From: Streptomyces sp. WAC08241
GTDB lineage: Bacteria > Actinomycetota > Actinomycetes > Streptomycetales > Streptomycetaceae
Direction: 5' to 3'
Length of the DNA stretch: 64,000 nucleotides
Assembly: GCA_007858575.1 (NCBI GenBank)
Contig: CP042279.1
Span: 4,590,501-4,654,500 of the forward strand
Numbering within the stretch: position 1 is the first letter of the stretch; every line of letters starts with the position of its first letter. Shown piece after piece: positions 44,541-53,480 of the stretch. The notes beneath the pieces were generated by a model, which was not told where the DNA came from, searched no databases, and saw nothing but the letters and a program-made list of their open reading frames with translations. The position numbers and the translations under genes were made by a program.

Positions 44541-45823
44541 CAGAGTTCTCCCAGACGGCGGACGACGGGGCGACGCGCTGCACGCCGTGGCGGTACGCGC
44601 CCCGCGCGGCCTCCCGGACGATCCGGCGCAGGCCGCTCTCGCGGGGCTCCGGCGCGGTGACGTCCAGGCGGTGGCGGGCGAGGATCCCCGGCAGGTAGCC
44701 GGAGGCCGTCTCCGCGGTGTAGTAGGGGGTGATCGGAGGAGCGCGGGCAGCGCCAGGAGCGCGGCGACCCGGTCGCGGGCCGCGTCGAAGGCCTTCTCGT
44801 ACGAGCCGTCGGAGGCGACCCCTGGCGGGCGAGCCAGGTCTCGTCGGGCGTCGGCACGCGTCCCTCGTCGAGCCGGTCGAAGCAGGTCAGCAGGCCGGAG
44901 CCGACGAAGTGGTGGTTGCCGAGCGCCTCGCGGACCCCGAGGTCGGTGAGGACCGCGGTCGGGATCCGCCGGTGCAGGGCTTCGAGGGCGGCCGTCGAGG
45001 AGACGGTGACGAGCAGGTCGGTGCGGTCGAGGACCTCGCCCATGTGCCCGTACACGAGGCGGAAGTTGTCCGGCGGGTCGAGCTCGCGGACCAGCTTCTG
45101 GAAGGGGAACTCCTCCAGGTGCGTGGTGTGTTCGCCCGGCTTGGAGCGGAGCTTGAGGAGCACCTCGCGGCCCGGGTGGAGCCGGGCGTGCCCGATCAGC
45201 CGCCGCAGCACGTGGACGCGTTCGGCGCGGGTGGCCGGCACGGAGGGCTGGGCGGCGAAGACCAGGGTGTCGCGGCCGGCGACGGGGCGTACGGGGCGCC
45301 GCCGAGGAAGGGCAGCGCCGCCTCCACGACCGACTCGGCCCCGGCGCCCACCCCTTCGTACACGGCGCGGAAGCGCTCGGCGTCGTGGCGGGAGTTGGCG
45401 AGGACGACGTCGGCGCCGTGGCGCAGCAGCAGGCCGTCGGCCAGCTTCTCGTAGACGACCCCGACGTAGCCGGTGACGATCACGGGCGCCGCTCCGGGGC
45501 CAGGTCGGCCAGGCCCTGGAGGACGGCCCGGACGGTGCCGCCGACGAGGGCGAGGACGAGGACGTCGTACCCCTCGCCGCGCGCCTCCGCGTCCCGTACG
45601 GCGCGCAGGAACCCCACGCCCGTCACCTCGCGCGGGGCGTCCGCGGACACCCCGGTCTCGGCGAGCTGGCGGGCGGTGGGGTGGCGCGTCCGCGCAGGAC
45701 GAAGCCGGTGGGTTCGGCGCTCGTCGCCGTGATGCGGCGCGCGGTGAGGGCGCCCCATTTCCACCGGGTGTCGGAGTCGGCGAGTACGGCGACCCGTATC
45801 GCTTCTCGGGTACGTGATGGCAC
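44540..45823 (-). CDS. Putative glycosyltransferase (DUF6716-like), first gene of the nonulosonate operon, frameshifted
   Basis: About 428 residues. N-terminus RTREAIRVAVLADSDTRWKW then GALTARRITATSAEPTGFVL. Middle: VLVLALVGGTVRAVLQGLAD, VIVTGYVGVVYEKLADGLLL, RHGADVVLANSRHDAERFRA and RDTLVFAAQPSVPATRAERV. The C-terminal donor-side half has EVLLKLRSKPGEHTTHLEEF, FRLVYGHMGEVLDRTDLLVT and VSSTAALEALHRRIPTAVLT, a GT-B/CDP-glycerol-transferase-like pattern. I recall this family as DUF6716 beside neuB/neuA in Streptomyces. GTG 45823 is 6 bases after an ECF-type -10. Frame changes near 45685, 45490, 45290, 44822 and 44742. Confidence 0.75.
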
Positions 45824-45829
45824 GTCGAG

Positions 45830-45886
45830 GACGCTAGAAGGGCATTCCGCTTTCCGGCCCAACTGGGCCACAACAACCGGTGAACA
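45830..45886 (-). promoter_or_regulatory. ECF-type leaderless promoter of the left nonulosonate operon
   Basis: On the - strand: TGTTCACCGG (45877-45886), 21 bases, GGAAA (45851-45855), 17 bases, CGTC (45830-45833), then 6 bases to the GTG at 45823. It mirrors the promoter of the right operon. Confidence 0.6.
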
Positions 45887-45978
45887 GAGCCTCTCCGCAT
45901 TCTGAAGCGGGTCGGTGTACGGCCGCCCGTGACCGGATTTCCCTTTCGGAAAAGGCGGTTAATCGGCTCGCCGCTTGG

Positions 45979-46034
45979 TGTTCACCGGACATCCTCCCGC
46001 CGGTCGGGGGAATGCCGGGCCGGCGCCTAGCGTC
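45979..46034 (+). promoter_or_regulatory. ECF-type leaderless promoter of the right glycosyltransferase operon
   Basis: TGTTCACCGG (45979-45988), 20 bases, GGAAT (46009-46013), 17 bases, CGTC (46031-46034), then 6 bases to the GTG at 46041. TAGCGTC is shared with the left promoter. Confidence 0.6.
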
Positions 46035-46040
46035 GGCCGC

Positions 46041-47087
46041 GTGGTCAAGCTCTCCGTCGTCGTGCCGTTCTTCAACGTGCAGACATACGCCCCCGACACC
46101 TTCACGAGCCTGCGGGCCAACGCCCGCGAGGACTTCGAGTTCCTGCTTGTCGACGACTGCTCGTCGGACGGGACCCCGGAGCTCCTCGAACGGGCCGCGC
46201 GCGAGATCCCGGGCGCCGTCCTGCTCCGGCACGCGCGCAACGAGGGCCTCGCCACGGCCCGGAACACCGGGCTCGACGCCGCCCGCGGCGAGTACGTCGC
46301 CTTCCTCGACGGGGACGACTGGCTCGCCCCCGGCTACTACGGCCGCCTCGTCGCCGCCGCCGAGGAGCTGGGCTGCGACTTCCTGCGCACCGACCACGTC
46401 TCGGTGACCGGCCGCGAGCGGGGTGCGCCGGGTGCCGGTCCCCCGGCGCGGCGAGGTGCTGCGTCCGCGGGACGCGATCCTGCCGGCGCACCGGACGACC
46501 TCCGTCGACTACCCGTACGCCTGGGCCGGGATCTACCACCGGCGGCTCCTGGACCGGGGCCTGCTGCACTTCACGCCGGTGCTCCGGACGGCCGAGGACC
46601 GGCCGTGGATCTGGCGGCTGCACCGCGAGGCGGAGACGTTCGCGGCGGTCGGGGAAATCGGCGTGTTCTACCGGCGCGGAGTGGCGACCTCCCTCACGCA
46701 GATCGGCGACGTCAGGCAATTGGATTTCATCCGCGCTTTCGACCAGGTGATCGAGGAAACGGCCCGGGACCGGGACGCGGACCGCCTTCTCCCGAAAGCC
46801 GTGCGCACCTATTGCGCGGTGATCTCCCACCACGTCGGTTCGATCGGGAAGTTCGAGCCGGCGGTGGCGCGGCAGGTGCGGGCGATGAGCGCGGGGCGCT
46901 GCGGCGGATGCCGCAGGACGTCCTCGACGAGGCCCTGACCTCGATGGGCGGGGACCGCGCGACGCTGCTGCGCAGGCTGCGGAGGCGGAGGCCGGCCCCG
47001 CCACCGGCACCGGCACCGGCACCGGCACCGGCGGGTCCCGGCTCCCCGTCCCCGAAGCCGCACCCGGAGCCGGAGGTCGCGGCATGA
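46041..47087 (+). CDS. Family 2 glycosyltransferase, frameshifted
   Basis: About 349 residues. A clear GT-A fold: KLSVVVPFFNVQTYAPDTFT, EFLLVDDCSSDGTPELLERA (nucleotide-binding Asp), LRHARNEGLATARNTGLDAA, GEYVAFLDGDDWLAPGYYGR (DxD), FLRTDHVSVTGRER, AWAGIYHRRLLDRGLLHFTP and RTAEDRPWIWRLHREAETFA (ED/RW acceptor loop). The tail is a Pro/Ala-rich low-complexity region encoded partly by five ACCGGC repeats. Frame changes near 46425 and 46895. The ATGA overlap with the next gene links it to a second polysialyltransferase-like enzyme. Confidence 0.9.
   Translation: MVKLSVVVPFFNVQTYAPDTFTSLRANAREDFEFLLVDDCSSDGTPELLERAAREIPGAVLLRHARNEGLATARNTGLDAARGEYVAFLDGDDWLAPGYYGRLVAAAEELGCDFLRTDHVSVTGRERGAPGAGPPARRGAASAGRDPAGAPDDLRRLPVRLGRDLPPAAPGPGPAALHAGAPDGRGPAVDLAAAPRGGDVRGGRGNRRVLPARSGDLPHADRRRQAIGFHPRFRPGDRGNGPGPGRGPPSPESRAHLLRGDLPPRRFDREVRAGGGAAGAGDERGALRRMPQDVLDEALTSMGGDRATLLRRLRRRRPAPPPAPAPAPAPAGPGSPSPKPHPEPEVAA
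47003..47032 (+). repeat. Hexanucleotide repeat (ACCGGC)x5 within the GT2 gene
   Basis: Five exact in-frame units code for alternating Ala and Pro in the C-terminal tail. Length changes would keep the frame. Confidence 0.85.
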
Positions 47088-48419
47088 GTTCCCCTACGCG
47101 CCCCCGCCGCACCACCCAGATCTTCTGCGCCTCCACCCTCTACGGGGCGGTGACGCTCGCCGCCGCGATCGACAGCGGCTGCTTCGGCTCCGCCGACCGC
47201 CGGATCCTCCTGGTCGCCAACAACGCGCCGGTGCCGGAGACGACGCCCGCCCTGGACACGGCCGAGGGCTTCGCGCGGCTGCGCGACCGCTTCGACTCCG
47301 TCCTCTCCTGGAACGAGACGATCTCCCCGCTCCACCCGGGCGGCTGGACCCCCGCGCGAGCGACTCCCCCTCCTCCAGCGCCATCTGCGCAGGCTCTGGG
47401 ACCTCGGCGACGACCGGGTCGAGCTGGCCCTGGAGTCGATCCAGGTGACGCCCGCGCTCGCGATCGCCCAGCTCCTGCCCGAGGCGCCGGTCACGGTGTA
47501 CGCGGACGGGCTGATGAGCTACGGACCGACCCGCAACAAGATCGACCCGCTGATCGGCGGCCGGGTCTCCCGGCTGCTCCACCTGGACCTGGTCCCGGGG
47601 CTCGCGCCGCTGCTGCTCGGGGAGTTCGGGGCGGTCCCGGAGGCCGTACCGGTGGAGGCGTTCACGAAGTGCGTCGAGGAGCTGGCGGGCCCGTCCCCGG
47701 CGCGGGGCCCGGCGGCGGAGGAGGGCCCGGTGCTGCTCCTGGGCCAGTACCTGGCGGCCCTGAACCTGCTGACCGCCGCCGAGGAGGAGGAGCTGCACCT
47801 GCGGATGGTGCGGGGCGCGGTCGCCCTGGGCCACCGGCGGCTCGTCTTCAAGCCGCACCCGACGGCCCCGGACGCCTGGTCGCGGGCCCTGGTGCGCGCG
47901 GCGGAGGAGCTGGGCGCGGAGCTGACGGTCGAGGACCGGCCCGTCCTCGCGGAGGTGCTCTACCGCGAGCTGCGGCCCGCCCTCGTCGTCGGCTGCTTCT
48001 CGACGGCGCTGCTCACCGCGCGCACCTTCTACGGCCTGCCGGTCGCCCGGGTCGGCACCCGCCCCTCCTGGAGCGGCTCACCCCTTCCAGAACAGCAACC
48101 GGATCCCGCTCACGGTGGTGGACGCGGTCGTCCCGCCGCTCGACGACCCGGCGGGCGGCGACTCCGCGATCGGTACGGAGGAGCTGAACGACCTGGTCGC
48201 GGCGGTCGGCTTCGCGATGCAGCCGAAGATCCGGCCGGAGCTGCGGACGGCGGCGGTACGGCACCTGTCGGGGCCGCTCGCCGAGCGCACCCGGCACCAC
48301 TTCACCCGCCGCCGCCTCACCGCCCTGGGCCTCCCCGGCGGCCTGCCCCTCCCCGGCACCCGCAGGTCCGCCGGCTGGCCCGGCGGGCGCTGCGGCTGCG
48401 CAGGGCGCTGAAGAGGTAG
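47084..48419 (+). CDS. Second polysialyltransferase-like glycosyltransferase, frameshifted
   Basis: About 445 residues. N-terminus TTQIFCASTLYGAVTLAAAI then FGSADRRILLVANNAPVPET. Core: LQRHLRRLWDLGDDRVELAL, ESIQVTPALAIAQLLPEAPV, TVYADGLMSYGPTRNKIDPL, GPVLLLGQYLAALNLLTAAE, LGHRRLVFKPHPTAPDAWSR (HP motif) and RPALVVGCFSTALLTARTFY (S-x-A motif). The FKPHP and GCFSTAL elements correspond to the catalytic HP and SS motifs of bacterial polysialyltransferases. Frame changes near 47355, 48065 and 48360; ends RRALRLRRALKR. It overlaps the GT2 gene by 4 bases. Confidence 0.83.
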
Positions 48420-48442
48420 CCGCCGGAGGGGGCCCGACGGGG

Positions 48443-49262
48443 TCAGGCGCGGACGACCGGCTCCTGGAGCTCGGTCACCCAGCGCGCCGGGTCCTCCGGG
48501 CACTCCAGGTACAGCTCGCGGGCGTACCCGGCGGAGGCGTAGCCGTTGGCGTCGATCCAGGTCGCCAGGGTCTGCGCGGTCGGCAGCACGTCGTCCATCG
48601 CGCCGTGGTGGACGACGGTCGCCGCCTCCTCGACGCCGGGCAGGACGTGCACGAGGACGCCCTCCGCCGCCGTGCCTCGGGGACGGTCGTCCCCGCGTGG
48701 ACGACGACGAGCTGTCGCCCCGGCCCGCGTCCTCGTAGTACGCGACGGCCGGGCCGGAGCCGGTGACGCCCGCGCCCGCGAGCCGGCCGCACAGCTCCTC
48801 GCACAGCGGGCCGATGACGGGGCCGATGTCCTGCGGGCCGAAGCTCGCGGCGACCGCGCTCAGTTCGGCGATCCGGACGGCGGGGATCTTCTTGACGACG
48901 ACTTCCTGGGTGGACATGCGTCCCTCGCTCTCGATGGCACGGAGCCGCGCGCCGACCCGGTCGAGCCGGGTCCGCGCCTCCGCCAGGGCCGTCTCCAGCT
49001 CGGCCTGGCGCAGGCGCAGCATGCCCTGCAGCTCGTCCGCGTCGATCCGCTCGTCGAGGACGGCCCCCACCTGTTCGAGGGTGAAGCCGAGGTCCTTGAG
49101 CGCGATGACGCGGTTGAGCCGGGCCAACTGGTCCGCCGCGTAGAAGCGGTAGCCCGTGTGCGGGTCGACCCGGGCCGGGCGCAGCAGTCCGACGGCGTCG
49201 TAGTGACGCAGCATCCGGACCGACACCCGCCCGTGCCGGGCGAAGTCTCCGATGGTGAACAT
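48443..49262 (-). CDS. MerR-family regulator with GyrI-like effector domain, frameshifted
   Basis: About 273 residues. MerR HTH: FTIGDFARHGRVSVRMLRHY, DAVGLLRPARVDPHTGYRFY and LARLNRVIALKDLGFTLEQV, then the coiled-coil dimer helix (RLRQAELETALAEARTRLDR). The C-terminal GyrI/BmrR-like ligand domain reads VVVKKIPAVRIAELSAVAAS, IGPVIGPLCEELCGRLAGAG, VHVLPGVEEAATVVHHGAMD and YLECPEDPARWVTELQEPVV. Such regulators sense organic cations or drugs. Frame changes near 48715 and 48672. A CCTCACAC-N-GTGTGAGG palindrome between promoter boxes lies just upstream, so it is probably self-controlled. The LysE-type exporter gene follows it upstream on the same strand. Confidence 0.88.
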
Positions 49263-49281
49263 GACGCCCCCTACGGAACGG

Positions 49282-49303
49282 CCTCACACGGTGTGAGGGT
49301 CAA
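49282..49303 (-). promoter_or_regulatory. MerR-type promoter/operator
   Basis: On the - strand TTGACC (49298-49303) is followed by CTCACACCGTGTGAGG, and a TTCCGT -10 would fall at the long 19-base spacing typical of MerR-controlled promoters. The palindrome CCTCACAC-G-GTGTGAGG spans 49282-49298. Confidence 0.65.
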
Positions 49304-49322
49304 CCGGTGCCGGCGGGCGGGG

Positions 49323-49975
49323 TCAGGCGGCGCTGCTGAGCGAGAGCTTCGCGGCGAAGCCGAGGAAGAGGGCGCCGGCCGCCGAGGTCGCACCGGCGGA
49401 GAGGCGCCTGCGGCGGCGGAAGGCGGCGGAGAGGCGGGTGCCGCCGAAGATGAGGGTCGTGAGGTAGAGGAAGCTGCCGAGCTGGAGCAGGGTGCCGAGG
49501 ACCAGGAAGGAGAGCGCCGGGTAGGCGTAACCGGGGTCCACGAACTGCACGAAGAAGGAGATCAGGAAGAGGATCGCCTTCGGGTTGAAGAGGCTGATGA
49601 TCAGCGCGCGCCGGTACGGGCGCTCGGCGGGGCCGCGGCGGCGGCCGGGGCTCCTCGGCGGCCGTCTCCGCGCGGGAGCGCCACATCGACCGGGCGGCCC
49701 GCAGCATCCCGTACGCCATCCAGGCCAGGTATCCGGCGCCCGCGTACTTCACGATCATGAAGAGGACCGGGGTGGTCTGAGGAGGGAGGCCGCGCCGAGG
49801 GCGGCCAGGGTCATGAGGACCGTGTCGCCGGTGAAGACGCCGGCGGCGGCCTTGTATCCGGTCCGGTGCCCTTGCGGGCGGCGACGGACAGGACGTAGAG
49901 CGAGTTCGGTCCGGGCAGGAGGATGATGAGGACGAGCCCGGCGAGGTAGGTCGGCAGATCGGTGACACCCAGCAT
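49323..49975 (-). CDS. LysE-family amino-acid exporter (LeuE-like), frameshifted
   Basis: About 217 residues with six TM helices. The N-terminus LPTYLAGLVLIILLPGPNSL holds the conserved PGPN motif, then YVLSVAARKG, GYKAAAGVFTGDTVLMTLAA, FMIVKYAGAGYLAWMAYGML, ALIISLFNPKAILFLISFFV (conserved NPKA) and QLGSFLYLTTLIFGGTRLSA. LysE/RhtB proteins export amino acids or derivatives. Frame changes near 49865, 49780 and 49640. It is transcribed on the same strand as merR with 60 bases between them, so the MerR operator region lies just after this gene. Confidence 0.85.
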
Positions 49976-50159
49976 GGGCGGAGTGTCGCACGCGCGTACG
50001 GCGTCCCGCTCGGGCGTTTCGCATCGCGGAAGATCGGCACGCGCCGTTCGGGACCGAGCGCCTCCCGGCGGGGCGGGTGGGCGATTTTCGGCCGTGGTGC
50101 GCAACCACCCGCGCGCGGGAAGCATCCCTCACGTACAGACGAGTTTCCCGGGGGCAACG

Positions 50160-51129
50160 ATGAAGCGGTCTTCGACCGTCGTGCGCAGAGGCGTCGTACG
50201 CAGGGGTGTCGTACGCAGGGTGGTGCTGGCGGCGGCCTCGGTGGCGCTCGCCGCGGGCTGTACGGCCCAGACGGCCGGCACGGGGAGCGCCGGGGCCGGC
50301 GGCAGCGCGGGCCCTTCGGTCAGCTCCTCGGCGCAGCCGTCGGCATCGGCGTCGGCGTCCGCGACCGCGTCGCCCTCGGAGTCGGAGTCGGAGTCCGCCA
50401 CCCCGAGGCCTCTCCCACGGACGACGGCAAGGCGCCGTCCGCCTCCCCACCTTCCCCACGCCGGAGCCCTCCGGCTCGGCCTCCGACGGCGACGGCGTCC
50501 CCGGCGCTCATGAAGGACGGGGACGAGAACGAGCAGGTGCGCGAGCTCCAGGCGCGGCTGCGGCAGGGGAAGTTCTTCGACCGCGCGCCCACCGGGTTCT
50601 ACGGGACGATGACGGCGGGTTCGGTCAGGGCCTTCCAGAAGAAGCAGGGCTGGACGCGACCGGTTCGGTCGACGAGACCACCTGGCAGCGGCTGCTCGGC
50701 GCCAGCCGGAAGCCGACCGCCGACGAGCTGAAGCCGTCGACCACCAACGCCCTGGACGCCCCGGCCCCGGCGTGCATGACCGGCCGGGTGCTCTGCATCA
50801 GCAAGGAGAGCCGGACCCTCGCCTGGATGATCGACGGCAAGGTCGTCTCGTCGATGGACGTCCGCTTCGGCTCGGAGAACACCCCGACCCGCGAGGGCAC
50901 GTTCAGCGTGGGCTGGAAGGCCCGTGAGTGGACGTCGACGATCTACCACACGCCCATGCCGTACGCGATGTTCTTCAGCGGCGGCCAGGCCGTGCACTAC
51001 TCGGCGGACTTCGCGGCCCGCGGCTACGCCGGTGCCTCGCACGGCTGCGTCAACGTCCGGGACCGGGCCAAGCTCTCGGCCCTCTTCGACCAGGTGAAGG
51101 TCGGGGACAAGGTCGTCGTCCACTGGTAG
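50160..51129 (+). CDS. L,D-transpeptidase lipoprotein with peptidoglycan-binding domain, frameshifted
   Basis: About 322 residues. The signal RRVVLAASVALAAGC-type lipobox (LAAGC) anchors it outside the membrane. A Ser/Ala/Pro-rich linker is followed by a PG_binding_1 domain (DENEQVRELQARLRQGKFFD, TGFYGTMTAGSVRAFQKKQG). The YkuD domain reads GRVLCISKESRTLAWMIDGK, MDVRFGSENTPTREGTFSVG, MPYAMFFSGGQAVHYSADFA and YAGASHGCVNVRDRAKLSAL, with catalytic HGC. The N-terminus shows a repeated RRGVV unit from duplicated GTCGTACGCAGGG blocks. Frame changes near 50405, 50450 and 50655. It would form 3-3 peptidoglycan cross-links. Confidence 0.9.
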
Positions 51130-51145
51130 GAGCGGAAGAAGAGAG

Positions 51146-51183
51146 GGCGCGGGTGGGACCGGGGAACGTGTCCCACCCGCGCC
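51146..51183 (+). terminator. Terminator after the lipoprotein L,D-transpeptidase gene
   Basis: A 14-bp perfect stem (51146-51159 with 51170-51183) lies 17 bases after the stop. Confidence 0.8.
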
Positions 51184-51277
51184 GGGTGCGCCGAGCCGTA
51201 GGTACGGGGGAACCCCGGCTCATCGCGCGGCCGATGACCAGTCGGCATTACGTACTGCGCCGACGCGCCGGAAAGTG

Positions 51278-52540
51278 TTACACCGCGAGCGGGAGGCGCG
51301 CCGTCGCGCCCGTCTCCGGGAGGCCCCGCGGGGCCGTGGAGGCCGGTCCGGCGAGGGTCTCCGCCGAGGTCCGGTGGTGTCGCGGCCGTCCCGGCCCCTG
51401 CCCCAGGAGCCGTCGCCCCTGCCGCCGCCGCCCTTGCCGCCACCCCTGCCGTCGCCCTTCGGGCCGCCCCCGGAGCCGTTGCCCGGCCGGTCCCCGGAGC
51501 CGCTCCCGGAGCCGGAGTCCGAGCCGCCCTTCGCGCCGTCCCCGGAGGGGTCCCCGGGTGCGCCGGGCGCGCCGGGCGCGCCGGGCTCGCCGGAGAGGAG
51601 GCGGTCGCAGTGGCGGCGCAGGGTGTCGCCGTCGCGCAGGGTCTCCATGAGCAGACGGCGGCGACCGTCGTCGAGCCGTCCCGACCGGTACGCCCGGCAG
51701 GCCTCGACGGCCTTCTCCCGGAGGTCGGTACCGCCGCTGTTCCCGCTCCCGTCCTCCTTCTCCTTCCGGTCCCGGCCCTCCGTGCGGTCCGGGTGCGGGG
51801 TCCCGTCCGGACCGGCCGCGCTCCGGCCGGGCTCCTGGACGTCCCGCTTCGGCCGGTCCGCGCCGCCCCGTCCGGCACCGGGACGGCCGGTGCGGTGGAG
51901 CCCGCGCCGGCGGAGGGGTCGCGGCGGGCGTGCGGTCGTCGACGGGCGGCGGGGCCCGGGTATCCCGGGGTCCTCGCGCGTGCCGTCGGGCTCCGGCGAG
52001 ACGAGCGGCCGCGCGGTGTCCCCGGCGGAGACGGAGCTGGCGGGGCGGGTCCCACCAGCGGGAGGGCGCCGGTGCCCGCGGCGACGGCGACCCCGCCGAC
52101 GGCGACGGCGGCGACCGCGGCGGCGAGGCCGTAGCGCGCGGAACGGCCCCAGCGGCGCGGGGCGGCGGCGGGCGCGCAAGCCGCACCCGGCCGAGGTCGG
52201 CGGGGCGGTGCTTCCGGACGCGCCCCCGACCGTACTTCCGGACGGGCCTCCGGCCGTGCTCCCGGCGGCGTTCCCGGCCGTGCCCCCAGCAGCGCTCTCG
52301 GTCGCGTTCCCCGGTGCGGAGGCGGCGGCGGCGCGGGCCGCCGTGGCCTCGCGGAAGGCGGCGAGGGCCGCGGCCTCGCCCGGCAGTGCGCCCTCCGCGG
52401 CCGGGGTGCGGATCGCGTCGAGGGCGTCCGCGAGACGGCCGGCCGGCGGGCGCGCGAGGTCGCCGGCGGGGTCGACGGGATCGCCGCGGAGCAGTCGCTC
52501 CGCGGCCTCCTCGTCGAGCCACTGGTACCGCTCGTCGGCC
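51278..52540 (-). CDS. Putative membrane protein with Gly/Ser-rich extracytoplasmic tail (possible anti-sigma partner), frameshifted
   Basis: About 420 residues. The cytosolic N-terminus ADERYQWLDEEAAERLLRGD then PVDPAGDLARPPAGRLADAL resembles the short domains that precede TM segments in sigma-linked membrane proteins. One TM is likely around SARYGLAAAVAAVAVGGVAV. The outer part has a charged helix (LREKAVEACRAYRSGRLDDG, RRRLLMETLRDGDTLRRHCD) and a very Gly/Ser/Asp/Lys-rich tail from about 51600 to the end. It follows the ECF sigma gene on the same strand by 36 bases, so it may be its membrane anti-sigma factor. Several indels; the C-terminal extent is uncertain. Confidence 0.6.
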   Translation of the reverse strand, partial: GRRAVPVARRGGRGATAPRRSRRPRRRPRAPAGRPSRGRPRRDPHPGRGGRTAGRGRGPRRLPRGHGGPRRRRLRTGERDRERCWGHGRERRREHGRRPVRKYGRGRVRKHRPADLGRVRLARPPPPRAAGAVPRATASPPRSPPSPSAGSPSPRAPAPSRWWDPPRQLRLRRGHRAAARLAGARRHARGPRDTRAPPPVDDRTPAATPPPARAPPHRPSRCRTGRRGPAEAGRPGARPERGRSGRDPAPGPHGGPGPEGEGGREREQRRYRPPGEGRRGLPGVPVGTARRRSPPSAHGDPARRRHPAPPLRPPPLRRARRARRARRTRGPLRGRREGRLGLRLRERLRGPAGQRLRGRPEGRRQGWRQGRRRQGRRLLGQGPGRPRHHRTSAETLAGPASTAPRGLPETGATARLPLAV

Positions 52541-52576
52541 ATCACATGTCCTTCTGCGTCCGCGGACGCCATTGCG

Positions 52577-53276
52577 TCACACCGCCGGGCGCCACGGGTC
52601 CCGGTGTCCTGCCGCGCTGCGGGGCACGCCGTCCAGGGGGACGACGGTCCCGCCGGCGCCGTCCGGGGCGCCCTCGACGCCGAGGAGTTCGGCGAGCCTC
52701 TTGAGGCCGCGGTGCGCGGCGGTGCGCACGGCGCCGGGGCGCTTCCCAGGGTGTCGGCGGCGCTCTTGGCGTCCAGGCCGACGACGACGCGCAGCACGAC
52801 GGCCTCGGCCTGGTCCTGCGGGAGCTGGGCGATCAGGTCCATGGTGTGGCCGGTGGCCAGGGCCTCCAGGGCCTCGCTCGCGGTGTCGGACTCGGCGGGC
52901 TTGTCGGTGAGTTCGGTCTCGTCGGCGCCGACGACGGGGCGCCGGCCGCGCATCCGTATGTGGTCGAGGGCGCGGTTGCGGGCGATCCGGGCGGCCCAGC
53001 CGCGGAAGCGGTCCGCGTCGCCGCCGAAGCGGTCGAGGTCGCGCGCGATCTGGAGCCAGGCCTCGGAGGCCACGTCCTCCGCGTCGGTGTCGCCGACCAG
53101 TGTGCGTATGTAGCCGAGCAGCCGGGGTGCACGGCGCGATACACAGCACGGAAGGCGTCCTCGTCCCCGTGCTGTGCGGCGAGCACCGCGGCCGTCAGCT
53201 CCGCGTCGTCCCCCAGCACTCCCCAAACCCTGTTCGTCGATCGCGTCGTCTCGTCACGGCTGGTCACCGCCGCCAC
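52577..53276 (-). CDS. ECF RNA polymerase sigma factor, frameshifted
   Basis: About 233 residues. Region 2: ELTAAVLAAQHGDEDAFRAV, RLLGYIRTLVGDTDAEDVAS and EAWLQIARDLDRFGGDADRF-RGWAARIARNRALDH. Region 4: LIAQLPQDQAEAVVLRVVVG and the HTH DAKSAADTLGKRPGAVRTAA-HRGLKRLAELL. The GTG start (VAAVTSRDETT) is at 53276. Frame changes near 53125 and 52738. The probable partner is the membrane protein gene 36 bases downstream. Target promoters are unknown; the divergent 320-bp upstream region holds unexplained hairpins. Confidence 0.88.
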
Positions 53277-53410
53277 GCTGCCTAACGCACCAGCACGCTA
53301 CGTGGTGCTTCCGGCGCCGCGTCCACGCGGTGTCCGCCCCTTGTACAACTTGCAACCTTCCAGTGCCCGGAGACGGTGTGACAGAAAGCGCACTTCCGGC
53401 GCTGAGGAGT

Positions 53411-53480
53411 ACGGAGCCGTGCTGCGGCTCCGTGGAGGACGACCGGGGCCTCTCCTGTGGGGGTGGCGGCCCCGGTCGTC
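53411..53480 (+). other. Two consecutive terminator-like hairpins with no upstream gene: small-RNA candidate
   Basis: ACGGAGCCG-TGCTG-CGGCTCCGT (53411-53433) is followed by a 13-bp stem (53438-53450 with 53468-53480) and the pyrimidine tail TCTCCTTTCCC. Both neighbouring genes diverge away from here, so no coding transcript should end at this point. It may terminate a small RNA started near 53300. Confidence 0.4.

Noticed and set aside
47003..47032. CRISPR-like short repeats
   Set aside because: A simple in-frame hexanucleotide run inside a glycosyltransferase gene, with no spacers and no cas genes.
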